In this document: piece after piece, positions 27,753 to 37,689 of the stretch
How the letters are laid out: each line of letters starts with the position of its first letter
How positions within the stretch are numbered: position 1 is the first letter of the stretch
Made by a program: the position numbers and the translations under genes
The notes under the pieces: model-generated
Databases searched by the model: none
Told to the model about the DNA's origin: nothing
What the model saw: the letters and a program-made list of their open reading frames with translations, nothing else
NCBI RefSeq assembly: GCF_000970675.1
Contig: NZ_LAJA01000014.1
Coordinates: 205,758 to 269,757 of the forward strand
Direction: 5' to 3'
DNA length: 64,000 nt
From: Domibacillus tundrae
Lineage (GTDB): Bacteria > Bacillota > Bacilli > Bacillales > Domibacillaceae

Positions 27753-29423
27753 ATGAAAGAACGTGAAGGTAAGGAATTAAGCCAGACAGAGCGGACGTTG
27801 ATTGAATATTCATATGGTTTGGATTCATCCATGGACGGGATTGGCATTACAGATGAAAAAGGGCAATTTGTATTTGCAAATGAAGCTCATGCCTCCATGT
27901 ATGGATTAACTAAAGAACAGCTGTTGAATAACACCTGGCATACTTGCTACGATGAGGAAACGCTGCGAGGAATTTTAAATTCCGCTGTACCCATCGTAAA
28001 TGAAAAAGGGCATTGGAGAGGCGAGACAATTGGAGTCAGGGTAGATGGAACGAGGTTTCCGCAGGAGCTGACGCTTTCCAAAGTCGAGGAAACAAATAAA
28101 ATTGTATGCGTTGTAAGGGATTTAACGGACCTCAAACTCAAGGAACAACATATCGATTTCCTGGCAAACCACAATGAAGTAACCAATCTTCCTAATAGAA
28201 GAAGCCTGGAAAGAAAACTTGACACCATAAAGCATTCAAATACAGCTTCAGTTTTATTTATGGACATGGACAGATTAAAGCTGATAAATGACGCATTTGG
28301 ACATAGAGTGGGTGATACGCTGCTGGAAAGGATAGCTGAAACATTAAGGTCATTCGAAAATGAATCCATCTCTGTGTTCCATATAAGTGGCGATGAATTT
28401 ATTGTGTTGATCACTAACAAAAGCCAAGATGATACTCATACAATCGCAGAACAGATTATTGAACAAATAAAGGTTCCTTATATCATTGAAGGAAATGAAG
28501 TATTTATTACTACAAGTATAGGCGTAAGCCATTACCCTTCTGATAGTACCGAATTGAGTGAACTGATAAATTTCGCGGATATGGCTTTATCCTCTGCAAA
28601 ACAAGCTGGTAAAAACAATTTCCAAATCTTTAATAAGCACTTAAAGGAAAAGCAAGATCGTAAAATCAAGCTGGAAACAGAACTGCGGAAAGCCATTGAA
28701 AATAATGAGTTTCTTCTTCATTATCAGCCAAAGATGGATTTAGCCACATTACAACTCAATGGGCTTGAAGCACTCATTCGATGGAGAAACCCTGTGCTTG
28801 GAAATGTACCTCCTATGGATTTTATTCCAATTGCTGAAGAAACAGGCTTAATAGGTGAAATCGGGAAATGGGTAATCAAAGAAGCTTTAAACCAGATCTC
28901 AAAATGGAAAGCAAAAGGCTATCCACTTGTCAAAGTGTCTGTGAACGTATCTCCACATCAGTTTCGATATACCAAATTAGCTGAGTATATAGAGATGTGC
29001 CTGTATGACACCCAGGTGGAACCAAAATATTTTGAAGTTGAAGTGACAGAAAGCGTTATTGAGGATTTTGAAACAGTCCTTCCTGTTCTCACGCAATTAA
29101 AAGAAATGGGTGTTGGCATATCGATAGACGACTTTGGCACGGGTTATTCCTCTCTGAGTCTTTTAACGAAACTGCCCGTAGACACGCTGAAAATCGATCA
29201 GGCATTTATTCGTGGCGGATTGCAGGACTCAAAAGATTTGGCTCTTGTTAAATCGATAATAGATATAGGTTTTAATTTAAATCTGAACGTCGTTGCTGAA
29301 GGAGTTGAAACAGACAAGCATTTAAATCTCCTTAAGACGTTTAGGTGCCCAGGCGGCCAAGGCTACCTGTTCAATCCACCTTTAACGGCCGAAAAAATTG
29401 AAGAAGGATATTTGATTGTATAA
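27753..29423 (+). CDS. PAS-GGDEF-EAL protein, predicted c-di-GMP phosphodiesterase
   Basis: A 556-residue cytoplasmic protein: PAS sensor (about residues 15-125), GGDEF domain (about 135-295) and EAL domain (about 305-550). The GGDEF signature is degenerate, S-G-D-E-F at 212-216, so cyclase activity is doubtful. The EAL signature is intact, G-L-E-A-L at 337-341, with E-V-T-E-S, D-D-F-G-T-G-Y and E-G-V-E-T, so hydrolysis of c-di-GMP to pGpG is expected. AAAAGGGGAT ribosome site. It is followed after 21 bases by a cyclase gene, making a likely sensor-controlled synthesis/degradation pair. Confidence 0.9.
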   Translation: MKEREGKELSQTERTLIEYSYGLDSSMDGIGITDEKGQFVFANEAHASMYGLTKEQLLNNTWHTCYDEETLRGILNSAVPIVNEKGHWRGETIGVRVDGTRFPQELTLSKVEETNKIVCVVRDLTDLKLKEQHIDFLANHNEVTNLPNRRSLERKLDTIKHSNTASVLFMDMDRLKLINDAFGHRVGDTLLERIAETLRSFENESISVFHISGDEFIVLITNKSQDDTHTIAEQIIEQIKVPYIIEGNEVFITTSIGVSHYPSDSTELSELINFADMALSSAKQAGKNNFQIFNKHLKEKQDRKIKLETELRKAIENNEFLLHYQPKMDLATLQLNGLEALIRWRNPVLGNVPPMDFIPIAEETGLIGEIGKWVIKEALNQISKWKAKGYPLVKVSVNVSPHQFRYTKLAEYIEMCLYDTQVEPKYFEVEVTESVIEDFETVLPVLTQLKEMGVGISIDDFGTGYSSLSLLTKLPVDTLKIDQAFIRGGLQDSKDLALVKSIIDIGFNLNLNVVAEGVETDKHLNLLKTFRCPGGQGYLFNPPLTAEKIEEGYLIV

Positions 29424-29444
29424 ACCCATGATTGGTAAAGAGAT

Positions 29445-31004
29445 ATGAAAAAGCATATTAGATTAAGTATACAGTTTCTTGTTTTGAGCTTACTGGCTTT
29501 TGCGGTAATTGGCACCTTCGTTGGAAGTACCATTTCAAGCATTATAGTAAGCAAAAACAACCTAGAAGAGAATTATTTGATAGAGAATCAATATTACGCT
29601 CAAAAATTGGCGATTACAACGGATTCTCTTTTTAGAAATATGATGAAAAGCTTGACGCTGGAGTCAGAAGAGGAGGAGTATTTAACCGGTGATTCTAACG
29701 AATTATATCAGGAAGTAAAGCGAACGCTAGAATCTACTGATTTTTTTAACTCTGTATATTTTGTTGATCAAACAGGACACATCCGTGCATCAGCACCAGA
29801 TAGAGAATTAGAAGGTACAGCTGCAAATAGGATCGGTGCAAAAGAAGCGCTGAAAAAGAAAGTACCTTTAATATCAAAACCATATGTAAGCGTGACAGGA
29901 AAACTCATATTGCTTATTTCTGTACCTGTCTTTGATGATAATGGGTCATATAAGGGATTTATCGGGGGAACGATCTATTTACATGAAGAAAACAGCCTGA
30001 CGAGAGTTCTTGGCCAGCATCCAAAACATGTAAATGATTCGTATGTATTTGTAGTCGATCCTGATGGTCATGTTATCTACCACCCTGATTCTGACTGGAT
30101 TAATGTGAATGCAGAAGAAAATGAAGTTGTGCAGCAAGTTATGAAAGGGAATACGGGAAGTCAGGAGGTCATGAGTATACAGGGTATTCCAATGTTAGCT
30201 GGTTACGCTTCTTCTGAAAGCAACTGGGGGATTGTATCCCAAACGCCTAAAAAATCCGTTATGGAACCGACTATTGAAATGGCAAAGCAGGTTAGCTTAA
30301 TTGCCCTTCCATTTATGCTTTTTGTTTTTGTACTATCACTTGCCATGTTAAAAAAAATTGTGAATCCGATAAGAATGCTAGCCATCTACGCAAAACAAAT
30401 TACATTAGATCCATCGTTGCCAACGCCGCGTATTCCCGATTGGTATTTTGAGTTAAAGACATTAAAGCGTGCTATTTTAAAAAATGTAGATTTTTATCAG
30501 AAAAAACTTACCTATGTTGAGAGTGAATCGAATCTCGATCCACTGACTGGTTACTTCAATCGCCGCTCTTTAGAAGAAAAGCTTCGTAATTTAGAAATGT
30601 ACTCCATTATTTTGTTTGATGCTGACCATTTTAAAACCATAAACGATCAATTTGGGCATCAGGTGGGGGATGAAGTGTTAAAACACATTTCCGAATTAGC
30701 TAAAAAGGAAACCCGGAAAAACGATCTGTGTTTCCGTATAGGTGGGGAAGAATTTTTAATTGTTCTTCCAGAAACGGATATAGCATTCGCTCAAAGTATT
30801 GCAGAACGCATAAGAAAAACAACTGAGGACACAGTGAATCCTACAGGAAAGCCGGTAACGATTTCGGTGGGAGTTGGAAATTCACCAGATACAGCAAGTC
30901 ATTTTTCAGAACTGTTCAAAATGACTGACCAAGCTTTATACAAAGCGAAAGAAGAGGGAAGAAACAGAGTAGTCATTGCAAATCATTTAAATAATAATGA
31001 TTAA
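29445..31004 (+). CDS. Membrane diguanylate cyclase with extracellular Cache sensor
   Basis: A 519-residue protein. First membrane helix at about 11-35, extracellular double-Cache-type sensor to about 280 (F-F-N-S-V-Y-F-V-D-Q-T-G-H-I), second helix at about 287-308, a short HAMP-like linker with K-I-V-N-P-I-R, and a C-terminal GGDEF domain with intact G-G-E-E-F after C-F-R-I and a L-D-P-L-T-G-Y-F-N-R-R start. Synthesises c-di-GMP in response to an external ligand. Cotranscribed with the phosphodiesterase gene upstream; weak ribosome site AAAGAG suggests coupling. Confidence 0.9.
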   Translation: MKKHIRLSIQFLVLSLLAFAVIGTFVGSTISSIIVSKNNLEENYLIENQYYAQKLAITTDSLFRNMMKSLTLESEEEEYLTGDSNELYQEVKRTLESTDFFNSVYFVDQTGHIRASAPDRELEGTAANRIGAKEALKKKVPLISKPYVSVTGKLILLISVPVFDDNGSYKGFIGGTIYLHEENSLTRVLGQHPKHVNDSYVFVVDPDGHVIYHPDSDWINVNAEENEVVQQVMKGNTGSQEVMSIQGIPMLAGYASSESNWGIVSQTPKKSVMEPTIEMAKQVSLIALPFMLFVFVLSLAMLKKIVNPIRMLAIYAKQITLDPSLPTPRIPDWYFELKTLKRAILKNVDFYQKKLTYVESESNLDPLTGYFNRRSLEEKLRNLEMYSIILFDADHFKTINDQFGHQVGDEVLKHISELAKKETRKNDLCFRIGGEEFLIVLPETDIAFAQSIAERIRKTTEDTVNPTGKPVTISVGVGNSPDTASHFSELFKMTDQALYKAKEEGRNRVVIANHLNNND

Positions 31005-31008
31005 GAAA

Positions 31009-31032
31009 ACCGTCGAAAGACGGTCTTTTTTT
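31009..31032 (+). terminator. Terminator after the cyclase gene
   Basis: ACCGTC / GACGGT around a GAAA tetraloop (31009-31024) and a T run. Confidence 0.85.
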
Positions 31033-31350
31033 ATGCAGCAAATGTATATAGATAGCTTTTTCTGTATACAGGAGCAATCAGAGAGCAACAATGCAATTGA
31101 ATTACATGAACAAAATGAAGAAAAACAACGTATTAATAAAAGACAGATTTTATTAGAATTTTTATTTTTTTTAATCATTTTTTAAGCACTGCTACTTAGG
31201 AAGGGCGGGGTACATTGAAATCCTCAAACATTTCACATAGCTCCAACATATTTAGAACACTTTGACTCACATAGAATACTGGAAATTAAATAATAATGAA
31301 GGATATTTTTCCTGTACGTCGAAAGTAATGGGTGAAAAGGGATCTTTAAT

Positions 31351-32405
31351 TTGAAAAGAATTGCAGTAAGTTTTCTAGTATTGATTTTGTTTTTAACTAC
31401 GCTATCATTTGGCAACCAAGCTGAAGCTGCTGAGAAATATAAAGATATTTCCTCGAATCATTGGGCAGCGAAAGAAATTGAGTATTTAAGCAACAAAGGA
31501 GTAATTGGTGGCTTTAAAGATGGGACATTTAAACCTAATGCAAATGTTACAAAGGCGCAAGCGTCAATAATGATCGTAAGAGCCTTAGGTTTAAATTTAA
31601 ATAACAGGCCTAATCCAAACTTTGCTGATGTTGGTACAGGAAGTACTTCGTATAAGTCTATTGCAACAATGATTGACGAAGGGTACTTCTCTAAGACATC
31701 AAAGTTTTATCCACGCATTGATTAGGGGGGGAAATGGCAAGAGTTATTGCACAAGCATTTTCATTAAAAGGCGTGAGTATGTCTGATTTTTATGATGTTT
31801 CCTATTCAGATACATATTACAGCTATATAGACACATTGGCACATAATGATATTACCGTAGGATTTCCAGATGGTACATTTAAGAAGAATGAGCCATTAAC
31901 TAGAGCGCAATTTTCAGTGTTTTTAGCAAGAGTAATGCAAGTAGGCAAAATAACCGAATTTGGTAATCTAAAAGGGACTGTAACATGGCAATATAATCAT
32001 TATATTGGTACAAAACCGGATGTAAATGCGAAAGTGTTTTTAATTCCAACAAACTTCAACTATACAAAATACTTTAAACCGGATTTAGGAGTTTATTCAA
32101 GTATCGGTGTTATTCCCGAGCAATCAAATCTTTACTTTGCAAAAGTAAATGGTTATGGACAATATGAAATTACAAACATTCCAGTGGGTACATACATTGC
32201 TGTTATTTCCTCTAAGAACACCACTAGAAATCCAAATGATGAATTATATATTAAATCAACACTAGAAGACCTTCTCGGAACAGAGGCTTATAAGGATTTT
32301 GAATTATTCAACTTAAAGCTCAACAAGTATGACTGGAAAACTGTTGAAATTAAAAGCAATCAAACTTTAGACTTCAGTACCGATTTCGGATATACCTATT
32401 ATTGA
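31351..32405 (+). pseudogene. S-layer-homology (SLH) surface protein, frameshifted
   Basis: A signal peptide (residues 1-26, A-E-A-A end) is followed by SLH repeats: Y-K-D-I-S-S-N-H-W-A-A-K-E-I...G-F-K-D-G-T-F-K-P-N, then a second, then after the break a third with G-F-P-D-G-T-F-K-K-N-E-P-L-T-R-A-Q-F. SLH repeats bind pyruvylated wall polymers. A C-terminal domain of about 130 residues looks like a carboxypeptidase-regulatory-type beta fold. Frame one stops at TAG 31723-31725; restoring one T there gives R-I-D-L-G-G-E-M-A-R-V-I, the expected SLH line, so a single-base deletion splits it. TTG start with AAAAGGGAT upstream. Nothing else is seen in 31033-31350. Confidence 0.75.
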
Positions 32406-33053
32406 TTAAAACAAACACGTCAATTCGAAGTGTTTTTTCTTTTGTTCTTCCATTTTAATTCCTTGTGTGTTCACGTCAATGGATTGTATGTAGGAAGAAT
32501 TATAGGAAAAGAAGGTAAGCTTTGCCCGGTCTCCTTCATATAAAACACTTAAATCAACAAGCGTTGTTCCTTTAAAAACCTCTGTTTGATTATTTAGGTA
32601 GTATGTTTTTGACTGGCCGTTATCAAAACGGATAGAAAGAAAAGCGCCATTCGGATCGATTCGGTTAATGGTGCCCGTCACCACTTTATCCCGGGTGTCA
32701 ATGGCGCCGGGTGAAGAAAAAGACTGGCCGCTCATCGTTTTAATACGGCGAAGGTTGACCGTCGCTTCAACCAGCATCCCTGTTTTAAAGGCATCAATAG
32801 TAACACCGATGGAATTAATGGAGAGAGCAGTTGTTGAATCAATAGCCAATGTCGTAATTTTCCCTTGTTCGTTTTGAATCGTCACACGGGTCAGTCGTTT
32901 TTCACTTGTTTCATCATCAATTTGTACGTATTCATACACGGCTTCAACAAATGTTCCTTTGACAACAGAAGCAGCACTGGCTGGCTGGGCGAGCAGGCCA
33001 TTTACGGCAAGGCAAATCAAGAGACTGTAAAAAGCCCCAAAAAATAAACGCAT
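32406..33053 (-). CDS. Secreted protein of unknown function
   Basis: A 215-residue protein with a clear signal peptide (R then hydrophobic core, cleavage likely after A-S-A near 28). The mature part is beta-rich, with a repeated theme of T-V/T-I-x-x-I-D-x-N-G and V-K-G-T-F-V-E-A-V-Y-E-Y near the start, and no recognised catalytic motif. The ATG at 33053 follows GGAGGAA by 6 bases and is preferred to a Met five codons upstream. It converges on the SLH gene, whose terminator lies inside its 3' end. Confidence 0.7.
   Translation of the reverse strand: MRLFFGAFYSLLICLAVNGLLAQPASAASVVKGTFVEAVYEYVQIDDETSEKRLTRVTIQNEQGKITTLAIDSTTALSINSIGVTIDAFKTGMLVEATVNLRRIKTMSGQSFSSPGAIDTRDKVVTGTINRIDPNGAFLSIRFDNGQSKTYYLNNQTEVFKGTTLVDLSVLYEGDRAKLTFFSYNSSYIQSIDVNTQGIKMEEQKKKHFELTCLF
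32414..32438 (+). terminator. Terminator of the SLH gene
   Basis: AACAC (32414-32418) / GTGTT (32430-32434) with inner TC/GA pairs, then a T run. It overlaps the end of the converging minus-strand gene. Confidence 0.5.
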
Positions 33054-33230
33054 GCAAAATTCCTCCAAAATATTAAATGATAATGACTAAATAAATAGTA
33101 TATAAGAATTATATCGACTCCTTTTTTTAAAAAATTTTTTAAAAAATGAAGGTGTCTTAGATTGTTTTTCATAGAAATACAAAATTAATCCAAAAATAAT
33201 AAATAGTTCTAATGGCTTGGTAAAAAAGTG

Positions 33231-33259
33231 CTGACATCTATTAGTTTTTCTTGTAAAAT
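33231..33259 (+). promoter_or_regulatory. Promoter of cheX
   Basis: CTGACA (33231-33236), 17-base spacer, TAAAAT (33254-33259), 27 bases before the start codon. Confidence 0.6.
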
Positions 33260-33285
33260 AAAAAGAAATAAGCGGGGGTGCCAAA

Positions 33286-33759
33286 ATGGGCAATGTACAA
33301 CAAGATCAAAACAGCATTGTAAAAGAAGTATTAAACTGTGCGGTAGATGCGATGAAAGCCATCATCCCGGCAGAGCTGACGGTCGGAAAACCAGCCGTGT
33401 TAAATGGTTCATTTGACCACCATGCAATTGGCGTGTTTATCGGGATTACCGGCGATTTGCCGGGCCGTATTATTTTAGATGGACCGGAAGATGCCTTTGC
33501 GAGCCTTGGCACAAAAATGTTCGGGATGCCAGTTGAAGGAGAAATGGTGGAATCATTTGCGGGAGAAGTTGTTAATATGATTGCCGGGAATATGAGTGTC
33601 GCGTTGTCTTCGAAAGGCATTAACATTGACATTACGCCGCCGACTATTATTGTCGGCGACTCGAAAATTTCAGGATTCAAACAGGCGATTGAACTGCCAC
33701 TTTCATTTGAGGGGGCGGGAGACTATCGGCTTGTACTGAACATTGAAAAAGGTGCTTAA
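33286..33759 (+). CDS. cheX: Chemotaxis protein CheX (CheY-P phosphatase)
   Basis: A 157-residue CheC/CheX/FliY-family protein. The catalytic E-x-x-N motif is Glu94-Val-Val-Asn97 in F-A-G-E-V-V-N-M-I-A-G-N, and the domain starts with the A-I-I-P-A-E-L and G-I-T-G-D-L-P-G-R-I-I signatures. It would dephosphorylate CheY-P. No other chemotaxis genes are nearby. GCGGGGGTG ribosome site; own promoter and terminator. Confidence 0.85.
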   Translation: MGNVQQDQNSIVKEVLNCAVDAMKAIIPAELTVGKPAVLNGSFDHHAIGVFIGITGDLPGRIILDGPEDAFASLGTKMFGMPVEGEMVESFAGEVVNMIAGNMSVALSSKGINIDITPPTIIVGDSKISGFKQAIELPLSFEGAGDYRLVLNIEKGA

Positions 33760-33775
33760 AAAAGCACCTTTTTTT
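33746..33775 (+). terminator. cheX terminator
   Basis: 12-bp stem, 33746-33757 with 33762-33773, AAAA loop. It overlaps the last codons of cheX. Confidence 0.85.
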
Positions 33776-33853
33776 GTTGTTTTCTTTTGTAAAAGGTGGT
33801 ACGATACAGTTGAGGATGAAAATTATTATCAATTACGAAAGAAGGCGTTTCGC

Positions 33854-33961
33854 ATGGTTTGGTTGTTTGTTACTGCAACAGTGGTCACGTATGGCGGCGT
33901 CATGAAATATGTGCTGGATCATACAGCAAAAGGAAATAAAGCGCTTATCTTGAAGAAATAA
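33854..33961 (+). CDS. Small single-pass membrane protein
   Basis: A 35-residue peptide starting M-V-W-L-F-V-T-A-T-V-V-T-Y-G-G-V with one hydrophobic helix and a basic tail (A-L-I-L-K-K). AAGAAGGCG lies 8 bases before the ATG. A dedicated strong terminator (33967-34014) follows the stop codon immediately, which supports it as a real unit. No family recognised. Confidence 0.45.
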   Translation: MVWLFVTATVVTYGGVMKYVLDHTAKGNKALILKK

Positions 33962-33966
33962 TGTCC

Positions 33967-34014
33967 AAAGGATACAGAGAACCGGAATTTTTCCGAGCCA
34001 CTGTATCCTTTTTT
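33967..34014 (+). terminator. Terminator upstream of dynA
   Basis: AAAGGATACAG (33967-33977) / CTGTATCCTTT (34001-34011) and a T run. It lies inside the apparent N-terminal extension of the dynA reading frame, which argues that extension is not translated. Confidence 0.85.
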
Positions 34015-34071
34015 ATTGTCCCGAAATCGTATACAATAAAAAAAAGCTTTGCATCAAAGGGGATGACATGT

Positions 34072-37000
34072 ATGGAAACGCAAACAGCCGAGCGGACGCT
34101 CCAATTGATCCGTTCTCGGACCGCCGTGTTATACGAACAATTTATACATAATGGAGATACAGAACGTGCTGAAAAAGCAGCATTGTTTCTTCGAAAGCTG
34201 TATGACAATGAATTTATCGTCGCGTTTTGCGGCCACTTTTCGGCAGGCAAATCGACGATGATTAATGAACTGACGGGCGAAACGCTTTTGCCGTCAAGTC
34301 CAATTCCAACGAGCGCAAATGTGGTGAAAATTAAGCCGGCCGGGCAAGATTTCGCAAAAATTCATTACCATCATGGGCGGCCGCTTCTTTTTAAAGCGCC
34401 ATATGAAATTGACCACGTGAAAAAGTTTGCGAAAGACGGCGATGAAGTGGCGTCCATTGAAATTGGCCACGCCGGCTCAAGTCTGCCGCCGGATGTGACG
34501 GTCATGGATACGCCGGGGGTAGATTCCACCGATGACGCTCACCGTATATCCACTGAATCTGCCCTTCATTTAGCGGATATGGTTTTTTATGTGATGGATT
34601 ACAATCACGTGCAGTCCGAACTGAATTTTATTTACACGAAAGAGCTTTTGTCTCATGGCGTAAAGCTGTATTTAATTATTAATCAAGTAGATAAGCACAA
34701 GGATGAAGAATTGTCATTTGACGCATTTCGTCAGTCGGTAAAAGAGTCCTTTGCGACATGGAATGTCGAGCCGGAAGCATTTTATTTTACGAGTTTGCGC
34801 AACCGCGAGCTGCCCTACAACGATTTTGAGGAAGTAAAAGGGCTGATTCATGAGAGCATGAAAAATCGTGACCAGTTATCTGAGCAGTCAGCAGAAACGA
34901 TGATGAACCGGCTTGTGCACGAGCATATGGAGTGGCTTGCCGAGCAGCAAAAACAAACGACAGAGCCGCTCGAAGCGGTCGTTGCGGAAGCAGGCGCCTT
35001 GTCCATTGAAGAAAAAGAAGCGTCACTCCGTTCTGAAATGAACAAACGCGATGCATCCGTTTGGCTGAAACAGTATGACGAAAAGCGTGACGATGTGCTG
35101 AAAAACGCCATCTTAATGCCAGCGGCAACAAGAGAATTGGCACGCAGCTATTTGGAATCAACCCGGCCGGATTTTAAAGTCGGCATGTTATTTGCGAAAA
35201 AGAAAACGGAAGAAGAGCGGGAACATCGCTTGCAAGCGTTTGCGGCGGATTTAATAAAACAGGCAGAAGCACAGCTCGGATGGGCCATTCGCCAAATGAG
35301 CGCAGCCTGGATGAAGGAAAGCGGCCTTGATGATCCAGCGCTTGCCTTAAAAGCGGAGGAACTATCTGTACCGATCGACGCGTCTGTTGCAAAAGATGCT
35401 GTAAAACCGGGTGCGGGTGTCACTGGAGATGCTGTGTTAAATTATGCGGAAGATGTAGCCTCATTGATTAAAAAACGGGCGCGCACTGTATCTGAAAATT
35501 GGAAAGAGGAAGCGGCGCCAGCGTTGCGGGTACAATTTAACAGCGAGTTTGCGCTGTTTGAAACAGACCATCAAATATGGGCGAAGCGATTACAGGCGAA
35601 ACAATCTCTTTTAGCACTGCAAGAAGAGCGAACGAAGCGCGAGCAAGCGTTGCGCCATATATTATCAGATGAAGATCCAGTGCTCCCGCGTGTGCTGCAG
35701 ACGCTTAAAGAAAAATGGCAGGCAGAAGACGGCGAAGCGGTGTTGTATGATGGCGTCGAACAGTGGACAGCAGCAAGTCTGGAAAAAGTGGAGGACGTTG
35801 AAGTATCTGTGCCACTAGAAGCAGCGGGTGATGTAGAAGCGGTTGTGAACAGGCTGCGCCGAATGGCAGATCGCCTTCACGGTGTGCCAGGGTTCGCCCG
35901 GTTTATTGACGGCGCGGTTCAAAAAGCAGCTCGTCTTGAAAACCGGACGTATACGATTGCTTTATTCGGTGCATTTTCGGCTGGAAAATCATCGTTCGCG
36001 AACGCACTGCTCGGTGAAAAAGTGCTGCCGGTATCGCCAAATCCTACAACGGCTGCTGTCAACCGCATTCATCCGGTTGACAGCGAACATGAACACCGGA
36101 CTGCGGATGTCCATTTAAAGCCAGGCTCTGTGATGCTGGACGATGTAAATGCGTCCCTCGGGTTGTTTAACCGAAGCGCATCATCACTCGATGATGCTTT
36201 CGGGCTCGTGCCGGACGTTCTGGAAACGAATGAAGGAGAAGGAAAAGAAAAAATTCACTTGTCTTTTTTACGTGCGTTCCATGCCGGATATGATGACTAT
36301 AGCGCGCACTCGGATAACACGATTCGAGTGGACCTTGAGACGTTTAAGCAATATGTAGCTGATGAAAAGAAAAGCTGCTTCGTTGATTCAATCGATTTAT
36401 ATTACGACTGCGACTTTACCCGTCTTGGCATTACACTTGTTGATACACCGGGAGCGGATTCAATCAATGCGCGCCATACTGGTGTTGCGTTTGAATACAT
36501 TAAAAATGCCGATGCGATCCTTTTTGTGACGTATTACAACCATGCATTTTCAAAAGCAGACCGAGAATTTTTAATACAGCTCGGCCGTGTGAAAGACGCG
36601 TTTGAACTCGATAAAATGTTTTTTATTATTAACGCGATTGACTTAGCCACTGATGAAGACGAGCTAGAAGACGTAAAAGCCTACGTTCGGGATCAGCTGC
36701 TGCAATATGGCATCCGGTTTCCAAGATTGCATGGGGTATCGAGCATGCTGGCGGTTCAGGAAGCCATGCGGGGCGAATGGGATCATCCCCAGTCCGGAAT
36801 GAAGCAGTTTAAAGAACCATTCCGCTCGTTTTTAGCCCATGATTTAGCCCATATGGCGGTTCAATCGGCAGAAGCAGAAGCCGAGCGGGGCGTAAACCAG
36901 CTGGAAAAACTGATTACAGCGGCGAAAGAAAGCATTCATCAAGGGGAACAGAAAAAAGCAGAGCTTGAGGATAAGAGAAGCCGAATGATCACGGCCATTG

Positions 37001-37689
37001 ACGCGGAAACAGTGGATGTGGAGAAAAAAAGAATGGCACAAGAGCTGGACGAACTCATTCATTATGTAAAACAGCGTGTGTTTTACCGGTTCTCCGACTT
37101 TTTCAAAGAATCGTTTAACCCGGCGACATTAAGCGGACAAAATGACGCAAGGCAGGTATTACAAAAAGCACTTGAGGAACTATTGCACGCGGTTGGCTAT
37201 GATTTGGCGCAGGAAATGCGGGCCACGTCGATACGGGTTGAAAATCACGGCGCCAAGCTTTTGCAGGACAAACAATCACGGCTTGCAAATAAAGCGGCAA
37301 TGATTGAACCAGAATTGCTGCTGTCCGGTGTACAAATAGGGAAACTTGTCGTTCCTGACTTTGATACGGCATTTCAAGATGCGCCGCGTGAGTCTTTTTC
37401 TGGAACACTTGCTATCTTTAAAAACGCGAAAGCCTTTTTTGAAAAAAATGAAAAACAAGTGATGATGCAAAAGCTGCAGGAGCAAATCGGAAAAATGGCA
37501 GATGAGTATTTAGCCGAACAAAAAGAGCAGCTTTTAACAAGTGCCTTCCATTTTATTGAAGAAGGAACGGCTGAGGTGAAAAAAGCGGTGTCGCTTGACG
37601 TAAACGAGCAATTTGACGCATGGCTTCTTGTGTTTGAACAAAGCGGCAATATTGAGGAGTGGGAGCTGATTCTCCGTGACATCTCGTAA
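34072..37689 (+). CDS. dynA: Two-headed bacterial dynamin DynA
   Basis: A 1205-residue fusion of two dynamin-like GTPases, as in B. subtilis DynA (YpbR), which tethers and protects membranes, including during phage attack. First P-loop G-H-F-S-A-G-K-S-T (54-62) with D-T-P-G-V and N-Q-V-D; second P-loop G-A-F-S-A-G-K-S-S (about 632-640) with D-T-P-G-A and N-A-I-D. Long helical stalks follow each. The frame is open from 33961, but that part is a terminator; AAAGGGG lies 9 bases before the ATG at 34072 (an ATG at 34063 is too close). The stop overlaps the next gene. Confidence 0.93.
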   Translation: METQTAERTLQLIRSRTAVLYEQFIHNGDTERAEKAALFLRKLYDNEFIVAFCGHFSAGKSTMINELTGETLLPSSPIPTSANVVKIKPAGQDFAKIHYHHGRPLLFKAPYEIDHVKKFAKDGDEVASIEIGHAGSSLPPDVTVMDTPGVDSTDDAHRISTESALHLADMVFYVMDYNHVQSELNFIYTKELLSHGVKLYLIINQVDKHKDEELSFDAFRQSVKESFATWNVEPEAFYFTSLRNRELPYNDFEEVKGLIHESMKNRDQLSEQSAETMMNRLVHEHMEWLAEQQKQTTEPLEAVVAEAGALSIEEKEASLRSEMNKRDASVWLKQYDEKRDDVLKNAILMPAATRELARSYLESTRPDFKVGMLFAKKKTEEEREHRLQAFAADLIKQAEAQLGWAIRQMSAAWMKESGLDDPALALKAEELSVPIDASVAKDAVKPGAGVTGDAVLNYAEDVASLIKKRARTVSENWKEEAAPALRVQFNSEFALFETDHQIWAKRLQAKQSLLALQEERTKREQALRHILSDEDPVLPRVLQTLKEKWQAEDGEAVLYDGVEQWTAASLEKVEDVEVSVPLEAAGDVEAVVNRLRRMADRLHGVPGFARFIDGAVQKAARLENRTYTIALFGAFSAGKSSFANALLGEKVLPVSPNPTTAAVNRIHPVDSEHEHRTADVHLKPGSVMLDDVNASLGLFNRSASSLDDAFGLVPDVLETNEGEGKEKIHLSFLRAFHAGYDDYSAHSDNTIRVDLETFKQYVADEKKSCFVDSIDLYYDCDFTRLGITLVDTPGADSINARHTGVAFEYIKNADAILFVTYYNHAFSKADREFLIQLGRVKDAFELDKMFFIINAIDLATDEDELEDVKAYVRDQLLQYGIRFPRLHGVSSMLAVQEAMRGEWDHPQSGMKQFKEPFRSFLAHDLAHMAVQSAEAEAERGVNQLEKLITAAKESIHQGEQKKAELEDKRSRMITAIDAETVDVEKKRMAQELDELIHYVKQRVFYRFSDFFKESFNPATLSGQNDARQVLQKALEELLHAVGYDLAQEMRATSIRVENHGAKLLQDKQSRLANKAAMIEPELLLSGVQIGKLVVPDFDTAFQDAPRESFSGTLAIFKNAKAFFEKNEKQVMMQKLQEQIGKMADEYLAEQKEQLLTSAFHFIEEGTAEVKKAVSLDVNEQFDAWLLVFEQSGNIEEWELILRDIS

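Noticed and set aside
33961..34071. 37-codon N-terminal extension of the dynamin frame
   Set aside because: It contains a complete intrinsic terminator and lacks a ribosome site; the family starts near the downstream ATG.
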